From Acidobacteriota bacterium (GTDB lineage Bacteria > Acidobacteriota > Terriglobia > Terriglobales > Acidobacteriaceae), in assembly GCA_021826695.1 (NCBI GenBank), contig JAKAYS010000016.1, positions 1 through 32,248 on the forward strand: 32,248 nucleotides of DNA, given 5' to 3'. The position numbers were made by a program, and so were the translations under genes. Below the pieces are notes generated by a model, which had not been told where the DNA came from, searched no databases, and worked only from the letters and a program-made list of their open reading frames with translations. Every line of letters starts with the position of its first letter. Positions within the stretch are counted from its first letter, which is position 1. Below, one piece after another: positions 1-7,729 of the stretch.

Positions 1-1
1 C

Positions 2-418
2 ATCGTGCGAGTCACCAATCTGGCGACGCATCAGTCCGCGGTCGTTACCATTACGGATCGAGGACCATTCGTTCCAGATCGAATGATCGATCTGTCGCGC
101 GCCGCCGCCATCAAAACCGGCGTCTATCGCACTGGCGTTGCAAGGGTGCGCATGGATGTGCTGCGAAGTCCACACCCCATCGCCGTTGGCGGACGATGGT
201 GCGTACAGATCGGCGAGTTTCGCCATGCGCGTACTGCAATTGAACTGCGCAATCGACTACAGCGTAAATTTTCGGACAGCAATGTGATCGAATTTAAGGG
301 TGCGACCGGTTACTGGGTACGCATCCGTCCTGCCGGAGAATCGCATCGAGCCGCAATCGACGTTGCCGATTCTTTACAAACGTCCGAAGGAAAACCTTAC
401 GTTGTTCGATTGAATTGA
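2..418 (+). CDS. RlpA-like septal ring protein with SPOR domain (5' truncated by window)
   Basis: This is the C-terminal part of an RlpA-family protein; the reading frame is open at the window edge, so the true start lies upstream. The visible part begins inside the double-psi beta-barrel, with the conserved VTITDRGPF segment followed by RMIDLSRAAA. The Asp of DRGPF is a conserved active-site residue in RlpA lytic transglycosylases. A SPOR-like domain follows (WCVQIGEF to about WVRI), which in this family binds denuded glycan strands at the septum. By family knowledge the protein acts in the periplasm or outer membrane on peptidoglycan. It ends 28 nt before the M48 protease gene on the same strand, so the two may be co-transcribed. 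An apparent GTG at 5 falls within the conserved domain and is not the real start. Confidence 0.85.
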   Translation: MVRVTNLATHQSAVVTITDRGPFVPDRMIDLSRAAAIKTGVYRTGVARVRMDVLRSPHPIAVGGRWCVQIGEFRHARTAIELRNRLQRKFSDSNVIEFKGATGYWVRIRPAGESHRAAIDVADSLQTSEGKPYVVRLN

Positions 419-446
419 AAGTTTCGAAAAAACAATAAGGACGCTG

Positions 447-1826
447 ATGCGACGCGACTACGGGTTCCTGGTCTTTTGTTTCTTGATGGCTACGCTAAGC
501 TGCGCGGCGCAGAACTCGATTCCATCCTCCGCACATAACCAAAATCTTGACGCTGCCCTGCCGCAAGCACACGTTCAGAATTCCTCCGCAAATATCGCGA
601 CCCTGCCGACGGACGAGGCCACTTCCAACAGCAATGTGTACACGCTGCCCCCCGACCTGCTTGCCAAAGCCATTACCCTGACCCGCCTGCGCGCAATTCT
701 TTCTTTTGGCGGCACAGCCTGGTCGATTGCGGTTCTCCTTCTCGCACTTGCGCTGCGCTGGCCGGCGCGCCTGCGCGACTGGACTGAACGAATTACGCGC
801 CGCCGCTGGCTCCAGGGGCTTCTATTTCTTCCGCCCGCGATCTTATTTTTTATCGCGATGTCGTTGCCTCTGGAAATCTACAGTCAGCACGTTGAGCGGG
901 CCTATGGACTCTCCGTCCAGTCGTGGCCCAGTTGGACAGGCGATCAGTGCAAGGCATGGCTTATTTCGCTGGTGGTGTTTACGCCGATTCTTCTGCTGAT
1001 GTTCTGGATCATTCGTAAATCTCCGCAGCGATGGTGGCTCTGGTTCTGGCTATGCACGCTTCCGGTCATCGTCTTCGGCGTCTTTATTTCGCCAATGTGG
1101 ATCGACCCGATGTTCAATCATTTTTCTCCGCTGGAAAAAAGCGATCCGCAACTCGTCGTCCAATTGGAGCGATTGGCCCAGCACGCTGGCCTGGAAATTC
1201 CGCCCTCGCGCATGTTTCTGATGCGGGCCAGCGAGAAAGTGACCGGCCTCAACGCGTATGTCACTGGAATTGGGGCGTCCAAGCGCATTGTGGTCTGGGA
1301 CACCACGATCCAAAAGCTGCCGTCCGATGAGATTCTGTTCGTTGTCGGCCATGAAATGGGCCACTATGTGCTCGAGCATATTTACAAGGGTCTTGTTTTC
1401 ACCGCGTTGGTCCTGCTGGTTTTATTGGGTCTCACCTATCGATGCGTGGCGTGGCTGGTCCACCGCTACCGCGCGCAATGGGGCATTCGCGGAGTGGACG
1501 ATTGGGCCGCGCTTGCCGTTCTGCTGCTCGCCTTCACCTGCTTCAGCTTTCTCTTCTCACCGATCGCAAACTCCTTCAGTCGATGGGAGGAGCATCAGGC
1601 GGACATCTATGGGCAGGAGGCGATCCACGGCCTGGTCGCCAGTCCGCGGATGACGGCACAGAAGGCATTCGTCGCTTTAGGCAGCGTCTATCTGGAGGCG
1701 CCACACCCGAATCCATGGATTGAGTTCTGGCTGTACAGCCATCCGTCGATTTCGCGCCGCGCCAACTTCGCTGCGCATTACGATCCATGGCTTGCGGGGA
1801 GAAGCCCGCGATATTTCTCCAAATAA
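447..1826 (+). CDS. M48 family (Ste24-like) membrane metalloprotease
   Basis: A 459-residue zinc metalloprotease of the M48/CAAX-prenyl-protease-1 type. The N-terminus carries a hydrophobic signal-like segment (about residues 5-20), followed by a low-complexity stretch and several membrane segments (about 88-105, 122-142, 168-190 and 200-220). The zinc motif HEMGH is at residues 302-306. The downstream EEHQAD motif near 380-386 supplies the third zinc ligand, as in Ste24 and HtpX. More hydrophobic helices lie between the two motifs (about 312-375), as expected for the Ste24 fold. The family degrades or processes membrane and lipidated proteins; the bacterial substrate cannot be told from sequence. 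The ATG at 447 has an AAGGA-type ribosome binding site a few bases upstream. A 118-bp inverted-repeat element begins 40 nt after the stop. Confidence 0.9.
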   Translation: MRRDYGFLVFCFLMATLSCAAQNSIPSSAHNQNLDAALPQAHVQNSSANIATLPTDEATSNSNVYTLPPDLLAKAITLTRLRAILSFGGTAWSIAVLLLALALRWPARLRDWTERITRRRWLQGLLFLPPAILFFIAMSLPLEIYSQHVERAYGLSVQSWPSWTGDQCKAWLISLVVFTPILLLMFWIIRKSPQRWWLWFWLCTLPVIVFGVFISPMWIDPMFNHFSPLEKSDPQLVVQLERLAQHAGLEIPPSRMFLMRASEKVTGLNAYVTGIGASKRIVVWDTTIQKLPSDEILFVVGHEMGHYVLEHIYKGLVFTALVLLVLLGLTYRCVAWLVHRYRAQWGIRGVDDWAALAVLLLAFTCFSFLFSPIANSFSRWEEHQADIYGQEAIHGLVASPRMTAQKAFVALGSVYLEAPHPNPWIEFWLYSHPSISRRANFAAHYDPWLAGRSPRYFSK

Positions 1827-1866
1827 TATTCGCTGAATAAAGAAGGCCCAACTGCAACAAACCGCC

Positions 1867-1984
1867 TAGAGCAAGAGCACAGAAGGTGTAAGGTGGAAAG
1901 CCGCTCTCAACGCAGCCGTTCCTTCAAAGAACGGCTGCACACCATTTCAACTCGCCACATCACAGTATCTGTGCTCTTGCTCTA
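1867..1984. repeat. 118-bp element with 17-bp perfect terminal inverted repeats and a central hairpin
   Basis: The segment starts with TAGAGCAAGAGCACAGA (1867-1883) and ends with its exact reverse complement (1968-1984). Centred inside is a second perfect stem, GCAGCCGTTC (1912-1921) with GAACGGCTGC (1929-1938) and a 7-nt loop. It fills most of the gap between the M48 gene and the HIT gene and ends 10 nt before the HIT start codon. Each arm begins or ends at a TA dinucleotide, as would be seen for a miniature element inserted at TA, but that is inference. It could also act at RNA level as a long hairpin controlling read-through or HIT translation. No second copy was seen in this window. Confidence 0.75.
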
Positions 1985-1994
1985 ATATTTAGCT

Positions 1995-2333
1995 ATGGAT
2001 TGTCTATTTTGCAAGATCGCGGTTGGAGAAATCCCGGCTACGAAGGTCTATGAGGATGCGTCCTGCATTGCGTTTTCCGACATTCATCCGCAAGCTCCGG
2101 TGCATCTGCTGATTATTCCGCGCCAGCACATCGCCTCGCTGGACGAGGTCCGTGAGACATATCGGGAACTTCTGGGGCATCTGATGCTGGTCGCAGCGGA
2201 GTTGGCGAAACAGCAAAAGTTGTCGAAGGGTTTTCGGGTCGTGATGAATACAGGAGTCGATGGCGGGCAGACGGTAAATCACCTGCATCTGCATCTGTTG
2301 GGAGGCCGCGCGATGCACTGGCCCCCGGGATAA
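1995..2333 (+). CDS. HIT family hydrolase (HINT-like purine nucleoside phosphoramidase)
   Basis: A compact 112-residue histidine triad protein of the HINT branch. It opens with the typical MDCLFCKI and carries the catalytic triad HLHLHLLGG near residues 96-104, close to the C-terminal RAMHWPPG that is characteristic of bacterial HinT. The family hydrolyses adenosine phosphoramidates and related AMP conjugates in the cytoplasm. Length and motifs are complete. The ATG at 1995 begins right at the conserved N-terminus but has no clear Shine-Dalgarno sequence. Instead, the right arm of a 118-bp inverted repeat ends 10 nt upstream, so initiation may depend on local structure. A second, unrelated HIT protein lies at 7730-8638 on the other strand. 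Confidence 0.93.
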   Translation: MDCLFCKIAVGEIPATKVYEDASCIAFSDIHPQAPVHLLIIPRQHIASLDEVRETYRELLGHLMLVAAELAKQQKLSKGFRVVMNTGVDGGQTVNHLHLHLLGGRAMHWPPG

Positions 2334-2376
2334 AATTCCGGCGATCAGGTTTTGCGATCCATGTGGGTCACGACCG

Positions 2377-3363
2377 TCACGCCTCGATGACTTGCCGCTC
2401 ATCTTCCTCTTCCACCTCGATGCCATAGCGTCGCAGCAGGTTCGGCAGGGTCTGCGAAAAAGCGGAACGCGGCATTACAGTGTCGCAGCCAGCTTCAATG
2501 GCCTTCGCTTTCAGCTCCCCTTGAAGGTGCGAGAGAAATCCGACGATGGAAGTGGCGCGTTTCAATTTGAGCTTCAACTTGGGAATCAGCGTGAGAGGCT
2601 TGGCATTCGCGTTGTTCAAATCGAACACAATCAATGTCGGACGCTCCTCGTCCGGCAATGTGAACATCTGCGCAAGCGTCTCTTTGTCATTCTTGACGAA
2701 AGCCACTTTGATGCCGAGCTTGCGAGCTGTTTCCTGAATTTTGGCAATAAAGAACAGATCGTCGATGAAACAGTAAATTCGCGCCGGAGCGTTCGTGGAC
2801 GAGGCTGCCAGGCTGGCCGTCGCCTCAATGCCGTCCACCGGCAGCCCTGCACTGGACGTATTGGCGTACGACTGGCCATTCGGATTGCCGTTGAAGTTTC
2901 CGTTGCCATTGCCGTTGTAATGTGGATTGGAGTGGCCGCGTTGTAGCTCAATCGTCGAAGGCGGCGCGTCCGCATAGTTTCCATTCGCCGCCCGATAGCT
3001 GTGGTCCATGGGACCGACGAACACTTTGGGACGACGCTGCTTACCGTTCCGCCTCTGCTGGCCGTTGCCGCGAGCATTCGGCTGGCCCTGTCCCTGATTT
3101 TGACCTTGCCCGGAATTCTGATTTTTCTTGAAAAATCTCTTCTTGGGCTTCCGGGACTGGTTCTCATTGCGGGAGGCATTCGGCTGTGCGGGATTTGCCG
3201 ATGGATTGTTGGCCTGTGGAACTCCGGATGCGGACTGGGAAGGATTGCCCGCCCCTCCGCGGCGCTTACGGCGACGGCGAAAACTTTGCTTCTGTCTGGG
3301 GGCATTCGGATTCGCTTGCGGAGACGAAGGAGTCTCCTGTGGCGGCGTTGTATCGGTTGTCAT
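2377..3363 (-). CDS. Receiver-like domain protein with long basic, Asn/Gly/Gln-rich N-terminus
   Basis: A 328-residue protein in two parts. Residues 1-190 are low complexity and very likely disordered: a basic cluster (FRRRRKRRGG near 28-37), further Arg/Lys patches, and an NGNGNGNFNGNPNG run near 150-163. Residues 195-315 resemble a CheY receiver fold. An acidic pair (D201, D202) follows the first strand, D248 sits at the phosphoacceptor position (LIVFDLN), S278 is at the Ser/Thr switch position, and R299 (VMPRSAF) replaces the usual invariant Lys. Receiver proteins normally take phosphate from a histidine kinase; the Lys change makes that doubtful here. The basic arm suggests nucleic-acid binding, which is inference. 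No kinase gene is adjacent. The gene converges with the HIT gene upstream. Confidence 0.7.
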   Translation of the reverse strand: MTTDTTPPQETPSSPQANPNAPRQKQSFRRRRKRRGGAGNPSQSASGVPQANNPSANPAQPNASRNENQSRKPKKRFFKKNQNSGQGQNQGQGQPNARGNGQQRRNGKQRRPKVFVGPMDHSYRAANGNYADAPPSTIELQRGHSNPHYNGNGNGNFNGNPNGQSYANTSSAGLPVDGIEATASLAASSTNAPARIYCFIDDLFFIAKIQETARKLGIKVAFVKNDKETLAQMFTLPDEERPTLIVFDLNNANAKPLTLIPKLKLKLKRATSIVGFLSHLQGELKAKAIEAGCDTVMPRSAFSQTLPNLLRRYGIEVEEEDERQVIEA

Positions 3364-4257
3364 CGAGGCACTTCCTTGGAACTTACATGAATTGAACGCA
3401 AGGCTTTTCGAGGGACCGTAAGATCCAGACCTGCGAGGCTTCTTTCGAGCAGCATATGAGGTTTTTGTCTCAAATGTAGTTTCGCTTACCCACCTGTTTG
3501 TTCTGCCTCATCTGTACACGGCAACCGGGTGGATCCTGACAGTCGACGGTAGCTTCACGCTGTTGGAGCGCACACTTGCTGCGCTTCCGGACTGTACTTT
3601 TGTTCCTGTCCTAAAAGTATGTGATCGGCGAGCCACGGACACCAGAAAGGCGTGCGGCTACAGCCAAACGATGAGCAAGTCTGATGCTACTCCGACCGTA
3701 CAAAATCGGCAAGTAGCAGACACAAGGAAAAACCGGATTCTCAAACGCACCTGTCACAGTTGTCTGAAATACAAACTGATATCAGGGATTCTGAGTAAAA
3801 ATTGGATGTTGAAGATGATGAAAGCCAAGGCTGGAGAATCGACGCGCGGGATTCTCAAAACAAATAAACCATGGCCTAAATCAAACGGGTCACTGGCCTC
3901 CCGGTTACGTCGGGTAGACCCGCTTATAACGCCTCTTACAACTGTTCAATCTGGAGCCGTCCCGGTTTCCAGTCTTTTAGCTGGAAACTCGTATGGACGA
4001 CTCGACATAATCGAACTTGGTCTATGCTCCAGCCCATTGGGCTTGGATTGCGTCGTCTTGCCTCGCACTACCAATATGCACTTCGAGTACCAATTTGACA
4101 CTCAATAAAATCAACAACTTGCAGCAACCCCTAGCAAGAAAGTTCTAAAATTCCGTAGACGCAGTGGCCTTTAAATCCGCAAATTCATAGTCTTGTATCG
4201 AGAAATGGTGTTTTTAGAAGAGAAGAGGATATCCATCATTTCCTTGCGACAAAACCT
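3364..4257. other. Intergenic region, no gene supported
   Basis: About 890 nt between the divergent-side start of the receiver-like gene (3363) and the end of mutM (4258). A 181-codon forward frame exists at 3563-4108, but its translation has no recognisable domain, no good ribosome binding site and an odd composition. One perfect 8-bp stem with an 8-nt loop (GTTTCCAG / CTGGAAAC, 3965-3988) is the only clear structure. The stretch is more AT-rich than its neighbours, particularly 4090-4250. It should contain the promoter of the reverse-strand gene near 3364-3480. Confidence 0.5.
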
Positions 4258-5142
4258 TCAACGCTGGCAGTTGGGACAAAAATGAGTGCCGCGTCCCCCC
4301 AGGACGATTCTACGGATCGGCGTCTGGCAGACGAGGCATGGCTCGCCAGTTCTCATATACACTTTGTGTTCCAGTTGGAAAAAGCCGCGGACGCCATCCG
4401 CATCCACATAGTCGGAAACTGAGGAGCCACCCAGCGCGATAGCTTCCCGCAGCACACTCTGGAGCGATACATGCAGTCGCGCCATCTCTCTGGCGCTCAA
4501 CCCCGCGGCCTGCCTGCGCGGGCGAATTCCCGCGCGAAAGAGACTTTCATCGGCATAGATATTGCCCACTCCATGGAGTAGCGACTGATTCAGCAATGCA
4601 GACTTGATCGGCGTCCTTCGTCCACGAAAAAGGGCGCGAAAGGCATTCTCGGAAATTTCCAGCGGTTCCTGTCCGGTCCCAACAAAACTGCCGGATGCAG
4701 CATCCCGCAGTCTGAGCTTCTGGATCTCGGACGTGTTCGAAACGCTCTGGTCCGCGCTACTCAGCACCGACAGCCGACCGAAGCGCCGGGGATCGACGAA
4801 GCGAATCTCGCGGTGATCGTCCAGTTCGACAATGGCGTGCGTATGGGGAGGCACAGGCACATCGGGCTGCGATACCAGAAGCCGGCCAGTCATTCCCAGG
4901 TGGACCAGCCACTGCCCGCGTGAGATTTTTCCATCGCTTTCCAATATCAAATCCACCACAATATGTTTGCCCACGCGATGCACCCTATCCACGGTACGGC
5001 CTGTGAGAGCGGCGACGATTTCGGTCGGTTTCGATCGAAACGGCTCACGCTTGGAGCCAAGCCATACGGAAATAATTGTGCGTCCGCGCGCGCGCGCATC
5101 CACGCCACGCGCGATGGTTTCGACCTCGGGTAATTCTGGCAT
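4258..5142 (-). CDS. mutM: Formamidopyrimidine-DNA glycosylase (Fpg/MutM)
   Basis: Bifunctional DNA glycosylase/AP lyase that removes 8-oxoguanine and formamidopyrimidines. The N-terminus MPELPEVETI gives the catalytic Pro2 (Pro1 after Met removal) and Glu3. GKHIVV holds the conserved Lys near residue 61. The H2TH region is recognisable around LNQSLLHGVGNIYADESLF. The protein ends with a four-Cys zinc finger (CLVC then CPNC) that finishes at the C-terminus, as usual in Fpg. At 294 residues it is slightly longer than the typical 270-275, owing to an insert around residues 130-160. The start is fixed by the requirement for Pro next to Met. It appears to be transcribed alone. Confidence 0.96.
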   Translation of the reverse strand: MPELPEVETIARGVDARARGRTIISVWLGSKREPFRSKPTEIVAALTGRTVDRVHRVGKHIVVDLILESDGKISRGQWLVHLGMTGRLLVSQPDVPVPPHTHAIVELDDHREIRFVDPRRFGRLSVLSSADQSVSNTSEIQKLRLRDAASGSFVGTGQEPLEISENAFRALFRGRRTPIKSALLNQSLLHGVGNIYADESLFRAGIRPRRQAAGLSAREMARLHVSLQSVLREAIALGGSSVSDYVDADGVRGFFQLEHKVYMRTGEPCLVCQTPIRRIVLGGRGTHFCPNCQR

Positions 5143-5361
5143 CCTGGTATGTACCTGCTCCTGGCTGCGTGGCCCGCCGGAACTTTCACTCCGCTTTCTT
5201 CTTTTACAGAGCCACCCGCTAGTATAGGATTCTTAGTTGTGAGTGCTTCCAATGCTGGCATTTCAGCAGCGACCCTCCGCAAGACAATCGTGGCCACGCA
5301 CAATCGGCAATGCCTTCGAACTATGCGGTTTTTGTGTGTCCGGCCACGGAAATGAGTAAAG

Positions 5362-6681
5362 ATGCGAGCAAAAACAGCGATAGTGTTGGGTGCCCAGTGG
5401 GGCGATGAAGGTAAAGGAAAAATCGTCGACGTTCTGTCTGGGCGCTTTTCGGTCGTGGCGCGTTATGCCGGCGGTCACAACGCCGGTCACACCGTCATTA
5501 TCAGCGGCAAAAAGTTCGTTCTCCAACTGGTGCCTTGCGGCGTATTGCGGCCCGACTGCCGCGCCGTGATTGGCAATGGAGTGGTCCTCGATCCGATGGC
5601 GTTTCTGAAAGAAATTGACCGCCTGAAGGACCTCGGAGTCGATGTTGCCGGGCAGTTGTTTATCTCCGACCGCGCGCATGTCATTCTGCCCTACCATCGC
5701 ATGATTGAGCTGGCAGCGGAGAACGCGCCGGGCCGTATGAAAATCGGCACCACCAGCCGCGGCATCGGGCCTGCGTACGAAGACAAAATGAAACGCAGCG
5801 GCCTCCGGGTGGTCGATCTCTTGAATCCGGAAATCATGCGCACGCACATCCATAACGCCTGCCATGAAAAGAACACCATCGTGCGTGCGCTTTTTGGGAC
5901 CGATCCTTTGGACCCGAACAAGATGTATGAAGAATATGCCCGTGCTGCCGAGCGCATCGCCCCCTTCATCGCCGACACCTCGCGGATACTGAACCAGGCC
6001 TTGCGCGACGGCCAAAGCATCATGTTTGAAGGCGCGCAGGGCACCATGCTCGACATCGACCATGGAACGTATCCGTTTGTGACATCTTCCTCGGCCACCG
6101 CAGGCGGCGCGGTCATTGGCACTGGCGTTGGCCCGACGGCGATAGGCACTGTCATCGGCGTTACCAAGGCGTATGTTACGCGGGTTGGCGAAGGCCCGTT
6201 ACCCACTGAAATCCACTCGGAGCAGGGCGAACTTCTGCGTATCCGCGGGCAGGAGTATGGCGCCGTCACCGGACGCCCACGCCGCTGTGGCTGGCTGGAT
6301 CTCCCTCTGCTGCGCTATTCGACCGAGATCAACGGCACAGAGTGGCTGGTAGTCACCAAACTGGATGTCCTGGATGCTCTGAAGGAAATTCCTGTATGTA
6401 CCGCTTACAATATCAACGGGAAAATAACCGATTCGATTCCTGCGGACGTGCGTGGTCTGGAAGCGATCCAGCCAGTTTTGACTACAATGAAGGGCTGGTC
6501 CGAACCCACGGAGAACGTTCGAACATTTGAAGGACTCCCTGCCGCGGCAAAAGACTATTTGAAGTTTCTCGAAACCGAATCTGGGGCAAAGATCGGTATG
6601 ATTTCAATAGGACCCGACCGCGACCAGACGATCCTTCTGCCGGAGTTCGCGGCGACGCTCGATGCGATGGCCCAGAAGTAG
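5362..6681 (+). CDS. purA: Adenylosuccinate synthetase
   Basis: Catalyses GTP-dependent condensation of IMP and aspartate to adenylosuccinate, the first committed step of AMP synthesis, in the cytoplasm. The 439 residues match the family length. GAQWGDEGKGK at residues 10-20 is the glycine-rich GTP/IMP loop with the catalytic Asp15. ARYAGGHNAGHTV, IGTTSRGIGPAYEDK, FEGAQGTMLDIDHGTYPFVTSS and the late VTKLDVL (guanine-specificity motif) all follow in the expected order. The ATG at 5362 gives the canonical N-terminus. A GGA-type ribosome binding site lies near 5348. A neighbouring ATG at 5352 is out of frame. The gene is divergent from mutM and is followed by a small ABM-domain gene 83 nt downstream. 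Confidence 0.97.
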   Translation: MRAKTAIVLGAQWGDEGKGKIVDVLSGRFSVVARYAGGHNAGHTVIISGKKFVLQLVPCGVLRPDCRAVIGNGVVLDPMAFLKEIDRLKDLGVDVAGQLFISDRAHVILPYHRMIELAAENAPGRMKIGTTSRGIGPAYEDKMKRSGLRVVDLLNPEIMRTHIHNACHEKNTIVRALFGTDPLDPNKMYEEYARAAERIAPFIADTSRILNQALRDGQSIMFEGAQGTMLDIDHGTYPFVTSSSATAGGAVIGTGVGPTAIGTVIGVTKAYVTRVGEGPLPTEIHSEQGELLRIRGQEYGAVTGRPRRCGWLDLPLLRYSTEINGTEWLVVTKLDVLDALKEIPVCTAYNINGKITDSIPADVRGLEAIQPVLTTMKGWSEPTENVRTFEGLPAAAKDYLKFLETESGAKIGMISIGPDRDQTILLPEFAATLDAMAQK

Positions 6682-6764
6682 CCCGCAACCAAGTAATTTT
6701 CGTCGAGTCCATGACTCGCATTGCCGCTTGCTGACCCCAAAGCATGCCAAGGAGAAGTTTGACA

Positions 6765-7052
6765 ATGATTTCATTTATTGTTCGCATGCGTTTTTCCCAG
6801 GAAGATCGTGCTCAGGTATTAAGCGCTGTCCAGCATTTGGCGCAAGCCTCGCGTAAGGAGCCAGGTTGCGTCACTTACATTCCCCATGAAATGGCCGGCG
6901 ACTCAAGCCTGGTCATGATCTACGAGCAGTACCGGGATGAAGCGGCACTGGAGGCCCATCGCGCTTCCCCGCACTTCCACGAACACGCCATCGGTGGCCT
7001 GTACCAGTGGATGAAGGAGCGGCATGTGGAGGATTTGAACGCCTTGGCATAG
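6765..7052 (+). CDS. Antibiotic biosynthesis monooxygenase (ABM) domain protein, YgiN-like
   Basis: A 95-residue protein of the dimeric alpha/beta-barrel ABM family, related to YgiN quinol monooxygenase. It shows the family pattern: a first strand (ISFIVRMRF), a helix of alternating charged and hydrophobic residues, GCVTYIPHEM, then MIYEQYRDEAALEAHRASPHFHEH, the conserved region holding the E.W/Y and HxxxxHF elements. Members oxidise quinols or aromatic substrates without cofactor; the substrate here is unknown. I chose the ATG at 6765 over the one at 6744 because AAGGAG sits at 6749-6754, correctly spaced for 6765, and the shorter form begins right at the first beta strand. Confidence 0.88.
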   Translation: MISFIVRMRFSQEDRAQVLSAVQHLAQASRKEPGCVTYIPHEMAGDSSLVMIYEQYRDEAALEAHRASPHFHEHAIGGLYQWMKERHVEDLNALA

Positions 7053-7149
7053 GACTTCTCCGCCCATCCCATTTATCCGTACTGTTTCGTGCCAATGGGC
7101 TGCACATTCCCCCAGGTTCCGCATCCCATATTTGTGCAAAATTTAATTT

Positions 7150-7178
7150 TTGACTCTGGAGCGCGGGCGAACTACTAT
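7150..7178 (+). promoter_or_regulatory. Candidate sigma-70-type promoter with a very short leader
   Basis: TTGACT (7150-7155) and TACTAT (7173-7178) are separated by exactly 17 nt. A start of transcription about 7 nt after the -10 box would leave only some 6 nt before the ATG at 7191. No Shine-Dalgarno sequence precedes that ATG, so the mRNA would be nearly leaderless. This was found by eye and not tested. Confidence 0.45.
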
Positions 7179-7190
7179 CCCGATACAGCC

Positions 7191-7727
7191 ATGCGCGCGT
7201 ATTTCTTTTCATCCAGACACTTTGCAATCCGAGAAAAGGCAATCCATACCGGCGTATGGATTGTGCTGGCAATGTTGTCGGCGCCACCGGCCATCGCGGC
7301 CACAATCCCGCACCCTCACCACCAGCCAAAACAAATCGTCCGCATTATCGAAAGGAAAGAGCGGCACTTGCAGCAGGCGGAAGTTGAGGCCAACACAGCC
7401 ACCATTGCCTCCATGCTTTCCGATGACTATCTGGGGATTTATGCCGATGGCACACTGGCGACAAAACCGGAGACGATCGCCAGCTTTAAATCTGGCGCCA
7501 CACACTTCACCACAATCAATACATCCGATCGCAAAATTCGCATCTTCGGCAGCAGCACCGCAGTGGTGGTTTCAAAAGCGGTGGTCATCGGCAAGATCGG
7601 CGGCGAAGAAGTGAACGGACATTATCGCTATACGCGTGTTTATCACCGCGCCAACGGGGTATGGAAGGTCGTCAGCTTTGAAGCCAGCGCCCTGCGTGAA
7701 AAACCAAAGGCGCACATAAGCAAATAA
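7191..7727 (+). CDS. Secreted DUF4440 / SnoaL-like (NTF2-fold) protein
   Basis: A 178-residue protein with a hydrophobic signal segment (about residues 20-38, ending in AIAA) and an NTF2-like DUF4440 domain of about 120 residues. Typical features are the initial helix ERKERHLQQAEVEANTATIA, MLSDDYLGIYADGTLATK, the KSGATHF segment, strand pairs such as VVVSKAVVIGK, and a C-terminal HYRYTRVYHRANGVWKVVSF that matches the usual R.T.v..k.dG.W.v...h ending. Family members are small pocket proteins with mixed or unknown activities. The ATG at 7191 is preferred over an in-frame ATG at 7089, because a promoter-like pair lies between them and the later start places the signal peptide near the N-terminus. 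It converges with the next gene with a gap of only 2 nt and no visible terminator. Confidence 0.8.
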   Translation: MRAYFFSSRHFAIREKAIHTGVWIVLAMLSAPPAIAATIPHPHHQPKQIVRIIERKERHLQQAEVEANTATIASMLSDDYLGIYADGTLATKPETIASFKSGATHFTTINTSDRKIRIFGSSTAVVVSKAVVIGKIGGEEVNGHYRYTRVYHRANGVWKVVSFEASALREKPKAHISK

Positions 7728-7729
7728 GC

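Noticed and set aside
3563-4108. 181-codon forward open frame in the 890-nt gap
   Set aside because: Its translation has no recognisable domain or signal, no suitable ribosome binding site, and a composition typical of chance frames. I could not support it as a gene.
5263-6063. 266-codon reverse frame overlapping purA
   Set aside because: It is antisense to purA, which is unambiguous.
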